Source: Rheum nobile (lineage: Eukaryota > Streptophyta > Magnoliopsida > Caryophyllales > Polygonaceae). Taken from it: a stretch of 64,000 nucleotides of DNA. Every line of letters begins with the position of its first letter. The first letter of the stretch is position 1. The stretch is from positions 186,001 through 250,000 of the forward strand of contig WOAB01000053.1 of assembly GCA_027886185.1 (NCBI GenBank). Reading direction: 5' to 3'. Shown one piece after another: positions 1 through 10,653 of the stretch. Under the pieces are notes generated by a model. It was not told the DNA's origin and ran no database searches. It saw nothing but the letters and a program-made list of their open reading frames with translations. The position numbers and the translations under genes are program-made.

Positions 1-123
1 AATTGCATTACCTACTTTATGGTAAATAAGTCAAATCCAATATTGACAATATCGTCAATGATTCACGCATTATTACAAACTCCGAAAATGGCACTACCCT
101 ATAAATTATAACCACTTGTAACA

Positions 124-332
124 GCCAACACATGTTGGTTCAGTTGGTAAGGACGGGCCACTTTCCCTCAGAAGGTTGTGTGTTCGATTCCCACTGTCGA
201 TGTGAGGGCTGTGTTGGTGGGTGATCTATAAGAACTTCTTTAAGTGGCTTTTGGTCCCTGAGACGTGCCCTAACCCGTGGTGGTGACCGGAATCGAACCC
301 ACCCAAACTATCTTCTACCAAAAAAAAAAACA
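124..332 (+). mobile_element. tRNA-derived SINE
   Basis: This is a short retroposon with an internal RNA polymerase III promoter. A box-A-like sequence (TTGGTTCAGTTGG, 135-147) is followed about 35 bases later by a box-B-like sequence (TGTTCGATTCC, 181-191), the arrangement of a tRNA-derived SINE head. The element ends in an A-rich tail (about 320-330). It is bounded by a perfect 10-bp direct repeat ACTTGTAACA at 114-123 and 333-342, which I read as the target-site duplication. The box B lies in a tRNA-like context but no cloverleaf can be completed, so this is not a tRNA gene. The family is not recognised. Confidence 0.82.
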
Positions 333-358
333 ACTTGTAACATAGAAGTCAAAACTTA

Positions 359-489
359 GGATTTGTTTGGATTTCATACTAGAATGCAATACACTAAAAT
401 GCATTATCTTATATTAAAATATATTAAATTATTAATTTAATATAAAATAATATATTTTAATATATTATTGATGGAATCCAAACACACCC
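359..489. mobile_element. Tourist-like MITE (131 bp)
   Basis: A short AT-rich palindromic element. Its ends are imperfect inverted repeats (GGATTTGTTTGGATT at the left; the complement of AATCCAAACACACCC at the right). It is flanked by TTA on both sides (356-358 and 490-492), the usual target duplication of PIF/Harbinger-type elements. The interior is a long AT-rich hairpin. Related copies with the same AATGCATT-rich interior lie at about 4851-5009 and 50695-50808. Confidence 0.65.
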
Positions 490-492
490 TTA

Positions 493-2101
493 ATTAATCT
501 CATCCTCATTCTTCCACAAACACAATTTTTTCTTCTTTGACTAATAAAAGGAGCTGGATTAGTTGAAATTATTAGGCTATTTTTCTAGAAGTTTTACTAT
601 GCAAATTTGAAACGAGTGAAGACTCATATACTATTATAGTCAGTGGTCTAACCATTTATGATAGACCCTATTAACAACTTCAACTTAAACTCACTCATTC
701 AACGCATCATTTGACTCGTATTTAACTCCACCACGAATTTGTTATCTTGATTTTCTTAATAGTGGTGAAGTTAAAGAAAATGTCCACGCATTATCTTATG
801 CATAAATCAATCTAAAACAACATTATCTTGGATGAGAGCAATGACTTACGAGTAAATTAAATTATTGATTCTAAAAACCATTTGAAAAAGATATAAGTGG
901 TCCTAATTTTGCCTTCCGAGTAAATCAAATAATTTGTTGCTTGTATCTCACTGAAAGACCAAATTTTCTGTTTTGCATTACTAACTTCATCATATTAAGT
1001 TTGAATTGATATAAGTATAACCATTCTGATTGAAGGGTATTGGGCCCTCGTCATATATTCAAAGAATTTGTTAATTTTCGTTAATTTTTTAGAAACTTCT
1101 GTTGACCGTAACGATTTCAAATTAAGCTACCGATTACGCCAAGAACTTTTATTTGGGAAATCTAAACTTACTAGACCGCAATTGATTAATTGTAATAAAA
1201 AAGTTCAGGTACAGCAAGAATCAAAGCAAACTTATAGATTAAACCTAATGGTAAATTTCAAAAACCACCATAATATGCCTATTTTATCCATTAATCTTAT
1301 ATTGAAACACACACCAACTTGCAGTTTTGTTTTTGTAAAAGGATAATTTACATTAATGTATTTTAATGGATTATGAGGTAACATGATTTTTTAAAAATTT
1401 AATATTGTAATAGATAAGTTTTCACTAATAAAGTTATGTTAGACAATCTATGTCATCAAACCTTTTTTTTTTCCTTCCATAAGACACCTATAAGAAACTG
1501 ATCACTTTTATTTACTAATTATACTTTATTATTATTTTTAAATCAAACCACATTTACATTTACAAAAACATTATTTTTTCGGGTCAAATGTACAAAACTT
1601 CATTAAAAGATTGTGACAAAAGCCTAATTATATAACAAACCCACTAGTAAAAACAAATATCTTTGTTCGGTGAGTTAAGTAAATAACTTTTGACAAACTT
1701 TTTTTTAAATTAATGAACCCTTAACAAAAATGGATTTATTTCTCTTTCTCTAAATCATACTCCCTACCCCTAAATCCTATATCTTAAACCCTTAAAAATT
1801 AGTAGTAATTTATTTTATTAATTAAAAATTCTTAAAAGACCAATGTACCCAAAACCCTCTATCCCGGTTGGTAAGAACTAAGAATCTTTGGAGGCAGCGA
1901 CTGGGCCCACTCGTAAGCTAAAACAATCGAGTCCAGCAAGGCTGCGGGGCCCACTCCAAGAAGTGAGGTTTAGCCACAAAAGGCGAAAAAGGGCCTTCAC
2001 CAAACAATGAAAAGGATACGGGCCCGGAGAAAAAACCAAAGAACGTGCAAGCGAGACCGTTACCGAAATGACAAAAGTACCCTCGACAACAAACGACGTA
2101 C
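493..2101. other. AT-rich non-coding DNA
   Basis: No gene is recognised here. Open frames are short and in AT-rich, non-conserved sequence. The first part of the lipase-like gene ends at 2102, and I searched this stretch on the minus strand for its remaining exons without finding any. The 1880-2100 part is GC-richer and is the start of the open intron downstream of that exon. Confidence 0.5.
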
Positions 2102-2833
2102 CTTGCACATGGGAGCGACCAAAACGACGCCGTCCCAGAATCCCGGCATTTTCCTGTGGAGGAGCAGCGCCACTGCTCCTCCCATCGATTCCCCCATTAT
2201 GTACCTCTTCTTCTTCGCGTTTTCCTCCTCCTCTGTCATTTTTTTTTCAACCACGTGCGTCAAAATCAATCTTGCTTGCAAAGAAAGTTTTCCACGGTAA
2301 AAAGGGTAAAAATATATCACGAAATAATATTCAGATTCGGTAAAATTAGATAAGTTACCACAAATATCGGTATAATGGAGAGAAAAATCCTCAACAAGCT
2401 CCTCGAAGCTTGGGATATATCCATGGAGTCCTTCTGATTTCCCATGGCCTATGCAATCCAATCCGTAGACTCCGTACCCGGCCCGAGCTAATCGGGTCGC
2501 CGTTCCTGCAAAAATCCACCAGATTAATCTTAATCACTTCTATAAACTCTTTATTAATCATCCAATTATATGAAAATTAAAATTACCTTTCATTGAAATG
2601 CTGCACTCCATCGCATATCCATGGAGCAAAAAGACAAGTGCTTTGGGCTCTGTTTCTTCTGGCAGCCATTTGCAAGTGAAGAGCTTCAATCCTCTTTTGT
2701 TCGTTATAAACCCCTGCAAATAAAAATCGTGATTTTTTTCCATTTTTTTTGTATCAATTGAGAAACAAAATTTGCAGATATAGATTATTTGAATTGATCA
2801 TACCTCGTCGTATTTGATTTCACCGGAAGCCAT
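2102..2833 (-). CDS. Monoacylglycerol lipase / caffeoylshikimate esterase-like alpha/beta hydrolase, 5' exons only
   Basis: A serine hydrolase of the plant MAGL-like family, whose members cleave monoacylglycerols, lysophospholipids or caffeoyl shikimate. Four exons join in phase: 2833-2804 (starts MASGEIKYDE), 2713-2587, 2505-2359 and 2232-2102. All have GT donors and AG acceptors, giving 145 codons. Visible family marks are the oxyanion-hole HGYAM (residues 41-45), a GHGKSEGLHGY block (about 72-82) and the nucleophile elbow GESMG (115-119, Ser117), then the family-typical APMCK at the end of exon 4. Family proteins are usually about 320-345 residues, so more than half is missing, including the catalytic Asp and His. 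The remaining exons may lie beyond the window edge after a long intron, or the gene may be truncated. The leader (about 2834-2990) is pyrimidine-rich on the coding strand. Which substrate it uses cannot be told from this part. Confidence 0.86.
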
Positions 2834-4023
2834 TGAGTTGAGAGCTCGATCGAAAGCGAATTTCTTGTCGAGACGGAGAAATCGATAGATTTTTTAGATG
2901 GGGGAAAAACAGAGTCACAGAAAGAGAAAGAGAGAAGGAGGAAGAAGACGAAGTTGTATGAGTGGCTCTCTCGATCTTTATCGCTTCTTATTTGGATGGG
3001 CTTCTTACTTGTATCGTAACGACCAAACCTCGCCTTTTTAATATATTGTTTTTAGTATATTGATTGTTTCAGATTAAGTATATGTTTGAATAATGTGTTA
3101 TTTAGTATATATAAGAAAGTTGTATGTATGAATGTGTATGATCTCTTCAACACGGTTGAAATTTGAAAAGGTGATGCATGCTCACAATAATTATATTTTG
3201 CACAAAGTGGAATCTTAAGAGGGCTGCCCCTAATAGTTGACCTTGCAAATATCTTGATTTTCAAAAATATTAATTGTGTTATGATTTGAGATCAAGTTGA
3301 TCTTTTAATTCTTCCATTTGTTTTCTAGGGTTTCGAATAAATAAATAAACAAATAAACCTGATTTCTTGGATAGTACAATTTTGGTTTTTTCCTTATATA
3401 TAAATAGTTATAATTAAATAATTTTAGTTTAGGATAATCAAATGGATTATGTATTTATGTCATTAAATTTAATGTTTGATTTGTACCCTAATTAAAAGCA
3501 TAATAAAGATTATGATTTTTTTTGTTCATGCCAAGGACTATAATTCTTATGGATGTGTGTACAAGACCAATATAAAAATGTAGTGGATAAATTGTAATGT
3601 GTGATTGCGTAAACATATTTGACTTGTATTGAAGTTGTAGAATGCGTCACTGCGAAAGAGTTAGTTGGCATATACGTATGTATAATCAAGTTGCTGTTGC
3701 CAATTTCAATTTGGGAGTACGAAATTGAATAGAAACTTCAAGGGAAACAGAAACATTATGAAGAAAATGAGCAAACTTGATCATTTAATTATGACAAATC
3801 GAAGGGTAGCATGATTATGAATTTAATAATCCGATCTCTTGGTAGATAATTAAGGACCATGTGATAACAATCTTCTTTTGGCCGTGATTCCCTCATTTCA
3901 AGTATGTACTGTCTCCCATATCTTTGATAATTAGTTAGCTATGAAATTGATAATCACATTGGATCCTGAATCCATAATAATATATGAACAGTTTAAGTGC
4001 CGGTGGGAAGAGGTATACTATTA
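2834..4023. other. 5' leader/promoter of the lipase-like gene, then AT-rich intergenic DNA
   Basis: Immediately upstream of the lipase-like start (minus strand) is a CT-rich leader to about 2990, as expected for a plant 5' UTR. Beyond about 3030 the sequence turns strongly AT-rich. I see no further gene and no clear TATA box at a certain position. Confidence 0.45.
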
Positions 4024-4341
4024 GTGTTTGTTTGGTTGAATGTGGAAAGTGTAATTTCTAGGAAGTTATTTCATGTGAAATCAAAATATGAGAATTTAAA
4101 TTCATGAAAATTGATAAATTATGTTTGGTTAAAATTTAAATCATGAGAAATATGAGGGAAAAAAATCTTACCCACCCCTTCCTAAGTGATTATATTTTCT
4201 ATGTTATGTAGGAATTGAAAATCTCATGAATTAAATATCTATATTTTTCAAAAACAAAAAAATCAATCAAACACGTATATTTGATATCACTTTCTAAATA
4301 ATTTAAAATCATAAAAATTTACTTCCCAACCAAACGAGCAA
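4024..4341. mobile_element. PIF/Harbinger-type MITE (318 bp), family shared with 51864-52323
   Basis: The ends are inverted repeats (GTGTTTGTTTGGTT at the left; AACCAAACGAGCAA at the right) flanked by TTA at 4021-4023 and 4342-4344. The interior is made of mutually complementary runs such as AATTTAAATTCATGA. It has no coding capacity. A 460-bp relative with the same ends and a TAA duplication lies at 51864-52323. Confidence 0.7.
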
Positions 4342-4779
4342 TTATATTATTATGCATGCAAATCCATAACAAATATTTTGGACGCTGGAGAACTCTATTT
4401 ATTTGAAAAAACGTAGTTGTGCATGCTAAGTGCCAGCTCGAATGGGCATATTATGATGCAATTCCATTATACGTGACATAATAAAACAACTATGTAAATC
4501 ATAAATGTTAAATTTGTTGGCCCAATTCAAATTTGCTGTCCATGTATACCCAATAGTTTATCATTCAAGTCAAATGTGACACATATAAAGTCCAAAATTG
4601 GATTACTGCAGAATATATTATACGAGGGATTAAGTATTTATGATTCTTATTATGTATAATAGGATAAGAAAAGGAAGGATTAAGAATAAAAAGAGTATAA
4701 GTAGCACTATGATATTTTTGTAGTTATCGATTTTTTTTTCTCATAAGTTTTTTTTTTATATGAACGCAATACACTATTA

Positions 4780-5570
4780 TATCCAGGTTCATAAACATTA
4801 TACTTCAGGTTTACAAACTTTATACTATATGATCACACACTTTGCATTAAGGGTTTGTTTGAATTACTTTCAAAATGCATTAGATTATATTAAATGATGA
4901 CATTAAATGCAAAATAATGCATTAGATTATATTAAATGATGATATTTAATGTAAAATAATACAATTTAATGTATTAAAATGCATTTTGAGAGTCCATCCA
5001 AACAGACCTCAAAGGTTCACAAACTTCACACTATAGGTTTACAAACTAACTTTATACTAATGTTCACAAACCTTATGATAGACATTCACAAACTTATACT
5101 TAATTAGGTTCACAATGCGTTATTAAGTGTATGTTTACCATGTTTATTAAATGTGAACCTTTAATATATTAAGTATAAGTTTTTTGTGTAGTACATATGT
5201 ACTTTTAGCTTGCTAACAATGAACCTCAAACATATTTTATAGTTATTAATCATGCACATTTTTACGTTTAGTATGCACGTTATCAAATGTGAACCTTCGG
5301 TATATTAAGTATGAACGTTGAGTAACTAAATATGAGCCTTGTTTATGTGGTTCATATATAAAGCTAAGAATATGTTCATGTTTGAGCAATTTTTTCATTG
5401 GTATACGAGGTTCATATGTTATATGTGCAACTTTTCATTAGTATGCGAGGTTCATATGTTACATGTTCAATGTTCATATAAGGTTCATTTTTATTCTTAT
5501 TTTTCATATTGTGGCATAAAAATAAACTAGAGTTCATATATTGTCACCTAAAGTTCATATTTAATAACAT
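4780..5570 (+). repeat. Degenerate short repeats of GTTCACAAACTT / GTTCATAT type
   Basis: The motif (A)GGTTCACAAACTTTATACTA and variants recur about a dozen times in roughly 20-60 base steps between 4780 and 5130. They grade into GGTTCATATGTTA-type copies near 5350-5500. Spacing is irregular, so this is an old decayed repeat cluster, not a clean array. It is interrupted by a MITE at about 4851-5009. No gene is supported. Confidence 0.5.
4851..5009. mobile_element. MITE-like palindromic element
   Basis: Ends are inverted (GGGTTTGTTTGAATTAC at the left; GGATGGACTCTCAAAATGC as read on the minus strand at the right). Two copies of AATGCATTAGATTATATTAA lie inside. The element resembles those at 359-489 and 50695-50808. 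The flanking duplication is not clear, so the exact ends are uncertain by a few bases. Confidence 0.5.
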
Positions 5571-6559
5571 CAAGGATCATATTATAGAATATGGATGTAT
5601 AAAATCAATTCGTAATTAATTTGGACAAAATAAAATTAAAAATTATAGTGAAAACTGTAATAATTTCGGAGAAAAGATAAAAATAAAAAATATGTATTTA
5701 AAATTGTGTTTATTGAATATTTATATATATTTGGGTAATTAAAATATAGGAAAAAATAAATTAAAAAAACCACGCTCCTGGTGAGTATTGAACCTTCTTC
5801 TTCTCCCAACTTATTACCACTGGGCAACACATATTCGTTGTTATGCATGGCATCAGATTTGTTTATGAAATGCGCATGTTGAATTTGGACCGTACGATCA
5901 TATATAAGATCAATTTTGTCTTCAATAGAGAATAAATTAGTTCTCGTTATATAGTTATTTTCTACTAGAGTGAGCATCATGTTCTAGTCTGGCATTGCTT
6001 TTTGTTAACATCGATCTCTGGTGCAGTGTGTATTTGATCTTTTCTATTAGGTGCTCTTAAGTGTGTTTCTTCGCCATTGATATCTAGCTTCACCTCTCCT
6101 GACGCATTAAGCAGGCCGGAGAGGTGAAGACTCACATCCAATTAAAGACCCCTATCAACTATAAATGGGCCTTTACGAAATTCCACCTTCATCAAGATTC
6201 AAGACCCATATATTATTATAATAAATGAATGATTAGATCACTTTGTTCAAAGAGAGTAATATAAGATCAAGAGACGTGCATACATAGGGCCCGTTTGGTG
6301 CGTCTGAATGAGGGACTGATTTGAGCTTATTTCATTTTGGGGATGAAGCTCGTTCATTTAAGAGTCTGAGTGTGGGACTTGTCTAAGCTTATTGAGGCTA
6401 AAATTCGACTACTTTTTTTTGGTTAAAAAAGAGACGATATTCTTCAAAATATATAGAAATATGGACTACTAACAAATAAAGCGGGTGGTCCTTGAAACAA
6501 CTTTTGCACCCACCCCTAATTGATTAAACCTTGCCCCTTGAAAGTGTTCTACATTTGTC
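5571..6559. other. Non-coding DNA, with one orphan MITE end
   Basis: No gene is seen. At about 6288-6410 a stretch beginning GGGCCCGTTTGGTGCGTC resembles a terminal inverted repeat of a hAT- or Harbinger-type MITE, but a matching second end is not found. The 114-codon minus-strand open frame at 5636-5980 has no recognisable domain and is AT-driven. Confidence 0.4.
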
Positions 6560-6570
6560 AAGTATTGCAA

Positions 6571-6781
6571 TGGGAAGACGAGCTCGACAAGATGAAGAGC
6601 AACTTGCAATATCAAAGATTCCTTTGAGATGCATGCTGAGAAGCAACAATCCATGAGCGAGTCCATCAAGAATTGGTTGTGTTAGCTCCATGATTTCATG
6701 TATGACATCGACCATCTTCTCGATGACAGCACTACTGAAGTTATACTCTACAAGTCTACAACGTACAAGAACAAACGACAT
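6571..6781 (+). pseudogene. NBS-LRR resistance gene relic: Rx-type coiled-coil (N-terminal) fragment
   Basis: Translated with one shift and two or three stops, this stretch reads like the N-terminal coiled-coil (Rx_N) domain of CC-NBS-LRR immune receptors. It shows ELDKMKSNLQ (the conserved EL.KLKS.L helix), then KQQSMSESIKNWL, then LHDFMYDIDHLLDDSTTE. The last is a form of the family signature WL..L.D..YD.dDLLDE..TE. No P-loop, kinase-2 or LRR region follows in recognisable form, so only a domain-sized relic remains. The identification rests on the spacing and order of these helices, not on an alignment. Confidence 0.62.
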
Positions 6782-7772
6782 TGGCGTAAACAGTGTTAAG
6801 ACGTTTTCTTTGGCGCATAAACAATGTTAGAACGCTTTGTTTGGCTTTGAGGCGTGGATCACTTTCTTGTAAGTGATATATACCCCTAATTCGTATTGTT
6901 CTTTGGGTTGCAAACAAATCCACTCTAAGGATACATCAAAGCTCTTGAACGTATTCAGACAATAAATCTAAAATCGTTTTTCTCAAATACTCAGCAACAA
7001 AGTTCATGTCCCCCTTCACTGTCAAGCTTGCATACAGTTCTATTAGTCAGACCCCATCTTTAGCAATTTCAAGTTAAGAAACTTGTGTGTATCAAGGTCA
7101 TCATAATTGATATAATCGAAAAGCGGTAAACTGAGACTATGTGTTGATGTGTACCTTAACTTAAGTTCGAACGTTTCATTATCAACAACCATCTTTTCTG
7201 ATATTTTAATCCTTAAATCTTCATACCTTGTTGTATCTAAAACCATACTTCATTGTTCCTTTCTCAAGCCTTCATAAGACCAAGTATCACCAAAGATCCT
7301 CCAATCTCTGCCGCCAATCAAAGTCATCATAAAGTTCGATCGATCTAAAGAAAAATAAAATGGTTAAAATGTAAGGATACATGAGCGATAATACCGTTAT
7401 TATCTATCTACACATGAAAAGTATAGAACTTCAACAGCTTGCCCATGACTTCTACAAATTCGAAGTGATTCTTCGAAACAAATAACTTCAACTTATTTTT
7501 GTCTTCAAATTCTTTCAAGAACGAAACAAATGTGTGACAAGATTATTTTTTGCTAAACCACCAAATACCAAAAGAAGAACAAGGATGAAGTGTGGCGGAA
7601 ATAGCGATATTTCATTAACATGAAAGATAATAAATACAATTATCTGAAAATGAGGGAAGTTTTATTTTTTTAAGGGAAGTCCAAAGGTATGTAGGATGAC
7701 TTGAATGTGAAAAAAGATATATGATGGGATGTGATTTTGTACTTTCCGTTTTTTGACATTTGTTTATCTTTT
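6782..7772. other. Non-coding DNA; possible further decayed coding sequence
   Basis: A minus-strand frame at 7043-7246 (67 codons) starts with a methionine but shows no domain that I can name. About 6930-6960 plus-strand sequence (IKALERI in one frame) could continue the NBS-LRR relic, weakly. Nothing else is supported. Confidence 0.3.
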
Positions 7773-7957
7773 GGTTTTTTCTAGTGTGTGTCCATGGGCA
7801 CACTCTAAGAACTCTTTTTTTGGCAATTATTTGGTTAGCCATTAGTTTAATATTGTTTGCTAAGGGTTTATCAATTCTCTATTAGGGAATATTTTGAAGA
7901 TAAATTTTCTATTTAAGTTTGTTATCATGTGCCCATGGGCACACACTAGAAAAACCG
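7773..7957. mobile_element. Mutator-type MITE (185 bp) with perfect 9-bp target duplication
   Basis: Terminal inverted repeats of about 28 bp are nearly perfect. The left end begins GGTTTTTTCTAGTGTGTG and the right end finishes CACACACTAGAAAAACCG. Both carry the palindrome GTGCCCATGGGCAC or a one-base variant of it. The element is flanked by an identical 9-bp sequence TTATCTTTT (7764-7772 and 7958-7966). A 9-bp duplication is typical of Mutator-like elements. There is no internal coding capacity, so it must depend on a transposase from elsewhere. Confidence 0.87.
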
Positions 7958-7966
7958 TTATCTTTT

Positions 7967-8227
7967 TCCTCCGCTTTTTATTTCACAAATGCTAAACATC
8001 ACCAACTTTTCTGTTAACTATCACCATTATCCCTTTAATGGCAACCCTTCTTCTCCCTTCTAATCGTCCGTCTCTCTAGTCTCTCCTACGTTACTTCATA
8101 AATTATGATGTCAAAAAGAGCTCTTCAAACTGGGTTCGTCAATTGCGTTTAGCAACCAGATGTGAAAATTAGCCATTGATTCAACACATGGGACTTCTCC
8201 TTCCTTTCTTTCATCTCTCATGGTACG
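7967..8227. other. Short non-coding gap before element A
   Basis: No gene or repeat is recognised. GTACG at 8223-8227 would be the left half of the target duplication of element A, but the right half cannot be tested because element A has lost its 3' LTR. Confidence 0.4.
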
Positions 8228-8740
8228 TGTTGGGTCAAGATATTTGGAGCCCAATCTAATTGGCCCACGAACTCAGTCACAAGACCAACCGACTCGGCGA
8301 AAGAAAGAAAAGACGAGCCCAAGAAAGGAGGACGCTGACGAGAATCTCGAAAGACAGTTCGACGGTTCCCACGAAATCCGAAAGGGAACGGCTAGATTAG
8401 TTTATTATGTAAATCATGTATAAGTACTAGATTGATAAGTTTTTCAGGGACACATCATTATTCCTACTGAATACAAGCCACGATTCATTACTCTCCTACT
8501 TGTTTCTACAATTATTCTTAGTTCAGTTCTTCATTTCGATATTGAAGCGACCGACGATTAAATCATTTGATCCAACCAGTCTCTTGTTCAAATAAGATAA
8601 GCTTGTCTTTGCATCTATTTAATCTTATTTCGTCTAGTTCTTTGTTTGATTTGGATCATTCATATATAATCAATATTGTTATTGTCTAGTTGCCCATCAT
8701 AAGGCGATTCAGGTCAGTTCGATCTTTTCGCCCCAAAACA
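8228..8740 (+). repeat. 5' LTR of element A (513 bp)
   Basis: It starts TGTTGGGTC and ends CGCCCCAAAACA, the same terminal sequences as the LTRs of element B and of the solo LTR at 27977-28667. The canonical TG...CA ends are present, and the primer-binding site follows after one or two bases. No partner 3' LTR is found in the window. Confidence 0.8.
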
Positions 8741-8808
8741 ATTTGGCGCCCACCGTGGGACATCTAGCCAATCAACGATCCAATCATCAATCCGATACTC
8801 ATCCCATC

Positions 8809-9893
8809 ATGGCCGACGCTGGAAATCCTGCAATCCTCGTCGAGAATCAAGCTCAAGGCAATGTTCAAATCGCGAACCAGGCAGATGACGTCAGTGGCCA
8901 ACCAATCGCAAACTTGCAAATGCAAGAGCTCGCAAAAGCCATGAATGTCCTCCAAGAGGAACTGGCCCAACAACGCGCCAAGACTGAAACGCTAAGTACC
9001 CAATCTGAATCTAAAATTGTTCGATTAACCCGTGAAAACGAGTTGTTGAAGTCGCAGGTACACTCGGCTGTATCAGCCCTCGAAGGCTCAAGACGCATAG
9101 TCAACACGGAGGGACTGTCTACACGACTCAACTTGGATGGAACAGACGCGATACATGCAACGGCGACTAATGCCTCCCTACCTATTGGTATGTTCCAGAC
9201 CCCTCCGATCACTTTCGTTACAACTAACGTACCAAGTTTTGTAGCCGAGCCCCCCGAAGTTCGAGCGATCCATCCATAGGTAACAGCTCCGGCCGATCTA
9301 CAGGCCTTCATACAACAAGCTATCAACGAACATATGAAGACCATGGATGATCGCATCGCACGAATCCCGGGAGTTTCTCAACCAATCGAGAAAGAATCAA
9401 TCGATGGATACGAAGATTCACCTTTCGTAGAAGCGATTGCACGCGTCGAGATTCCTAAAAAGTTCCACGTCCCCAACATGCCCAACTACAACGGGACCGG
9501 GGACCCCGATGACCACGTCTCAATTTATAAGCAAAAATTAATGACTATTTCGATCCCAAGAGGGAACCGCGAGACAGTCATATGCAAAAGCTTTGACACG
9601 ACCCTCGCGGGACCTGCACTAACTTGGCTTATGCATCTACCACAGGGTTTCATCGCTTCCTTCGCCGACTTAATCAATTTGTTCAAAGTTCAATTCGCTA
9701 GCAGTCGGCGATTAGAAAAGCAGTCAAGCGACCTATACAGGATCATGCAAAGGTATGGCGAACCTCTAAGAGATTATCTTAACAGGTACAACAAAGAGAA
9801 GGTCGCGATCCCGTATTGTGATGTCCCAACATCGATCGAAGCGTTTCGCCGAGGCCTGGTCAGAGGTAGTGAACTCTACCGCAAATTAACCAA
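8809..9893 (+). pseudogene. Element A gag, N-terminal part
   Basis: The first plausible ATG is at 8809 (MADAGNPAIL). The product resembles the N-terminal part of element B Gag: a Q-rich coiled-coil region, then the retrotransposon gag domain (PKKFHVPNMPNYNGTGDPDD, ALTWLMHLPQGFIASFADLI, LRDYLNRYNKEK). A TAG at 9277-9279 interrupts the frame, which continues in phase afterwards. The reading frame is cut at ...LTKY by the LTR of element B. The following residues P-C-R-S-F-E-D are found at 18544 onward, after element B. Confidence 0.85.
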
Positions 9894-9898
9894 ATACC

Positions 9899-10598
9899 TG
9901 TTGGGCCTGGATTCTCCAGAGAAGACAGATCGAGAGGATCGAGCCCAAGCCCACTGCAAATCGGGAGAATGGCAGACGAGTTCAGAGGAGTCGACAAGGC
10001 TTCTCTGGTCGAGCGACACCCGATAAAACCTCTCCAGTCAAGAGTCGTCCGACAAGATCACGGAGATCTCGCCACACATTTAATGCTCAGATCATGCAAC
10101 ATTTGCAACGTTCAAACACCTTAATTGCCAGTAATTCAACGGTGAAATCCTTACCATTACACTCGGTATTGAAGATAAAAACATAAAAACGGTGCAACGG
10201 CCACAAGAGTAAAGGGACTTACCATATTTGGAACGACGAAGAAGATAAGATCAGGGAACTCACAACTACGCAGAGGACACGTATTCTCACTTAGCAAACT
10301 CACCAGAATAGCACTCTCGCTCTCCATCTAGCTCTCCAAACGGCTGCCTACGCCTGACCCCTGTCGGTCGCCACTCACAAGTCATCGGTCGAGTCCCACT
10401 CGATCTATGATTTTATTACGATAAGTTGTATTGCGATCTAATCCGATTCACACAATATCTAATAAAATCATCTTGCTATTATATATTTATTTCTTGTTTA
10501 CCTATTATTTGCTTGGTTTGGATTATTTCCCATCGTCCGATCGACTAGTTACCCCGTCTAAGGCGATTTAGGTCGTCCGATCTTTTCGCCCCAAAACA
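9899..10598 (+). repeat. 5' LTR of element B (700 bp)
   Basis: It begins TGTTGGGCCTGG and ends CGCCCCAAAACA. It pairs base for base in length with 17841-18540. It contains the U3 promoter that should drive gag-pol; I cannot place the TATA box with confidence, although AT-rich TTATATATTTATTT at about 10479 is a candidate. Confidence 0.95.
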
Positions 10599-10599
10599 A

Positions 10600-10619
10600 T
10601 TTGGCGCCCACCGTGGGGC
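10600..10619 (+). promoter_or_regulatory. Primer-binding site of element B
   Basis: TTTGGCGCCCACCGTGGGG directly follows the 5' LTR, at the place where minus-strand DNA synthesis is primed by a tRNA. The same sequence follows the LTR of element A (8742 onward). I have not assigned the tRNA. Confidence 0.8.
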
Positions 10620-10653
10620 AACTTGCCGATCACCTTTCCGGAATCTTCCAACC

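Larger units (their letters stand above)
8228..9898 (+). mobile_element. Element A, 5' part: decayed Tat-type Ty3/gypsy retrotransposon
   Basis: This is the left half of an older LTR retrotransposon, split at 9898 by element B. It has a 513-bp 5' LTR, a primer-binding-site-like TTTGGCGCCCACCGTGGGA at 8742-8760, and the beginning of gag. Its gag resumes at 18541 on the far side of element B. Protein similarity to element B is high throughout, so A and B belong to one Tat-like family. A bears more stops and frameshifts and is the older copy. Confidence 0.9.

Noticed and set aside
131..192. A tRNA gene
   Set aside because: Only box A and box B match; the acceptor and anticodon arms cannot be formed, and a SINE tail and target duplication are present.
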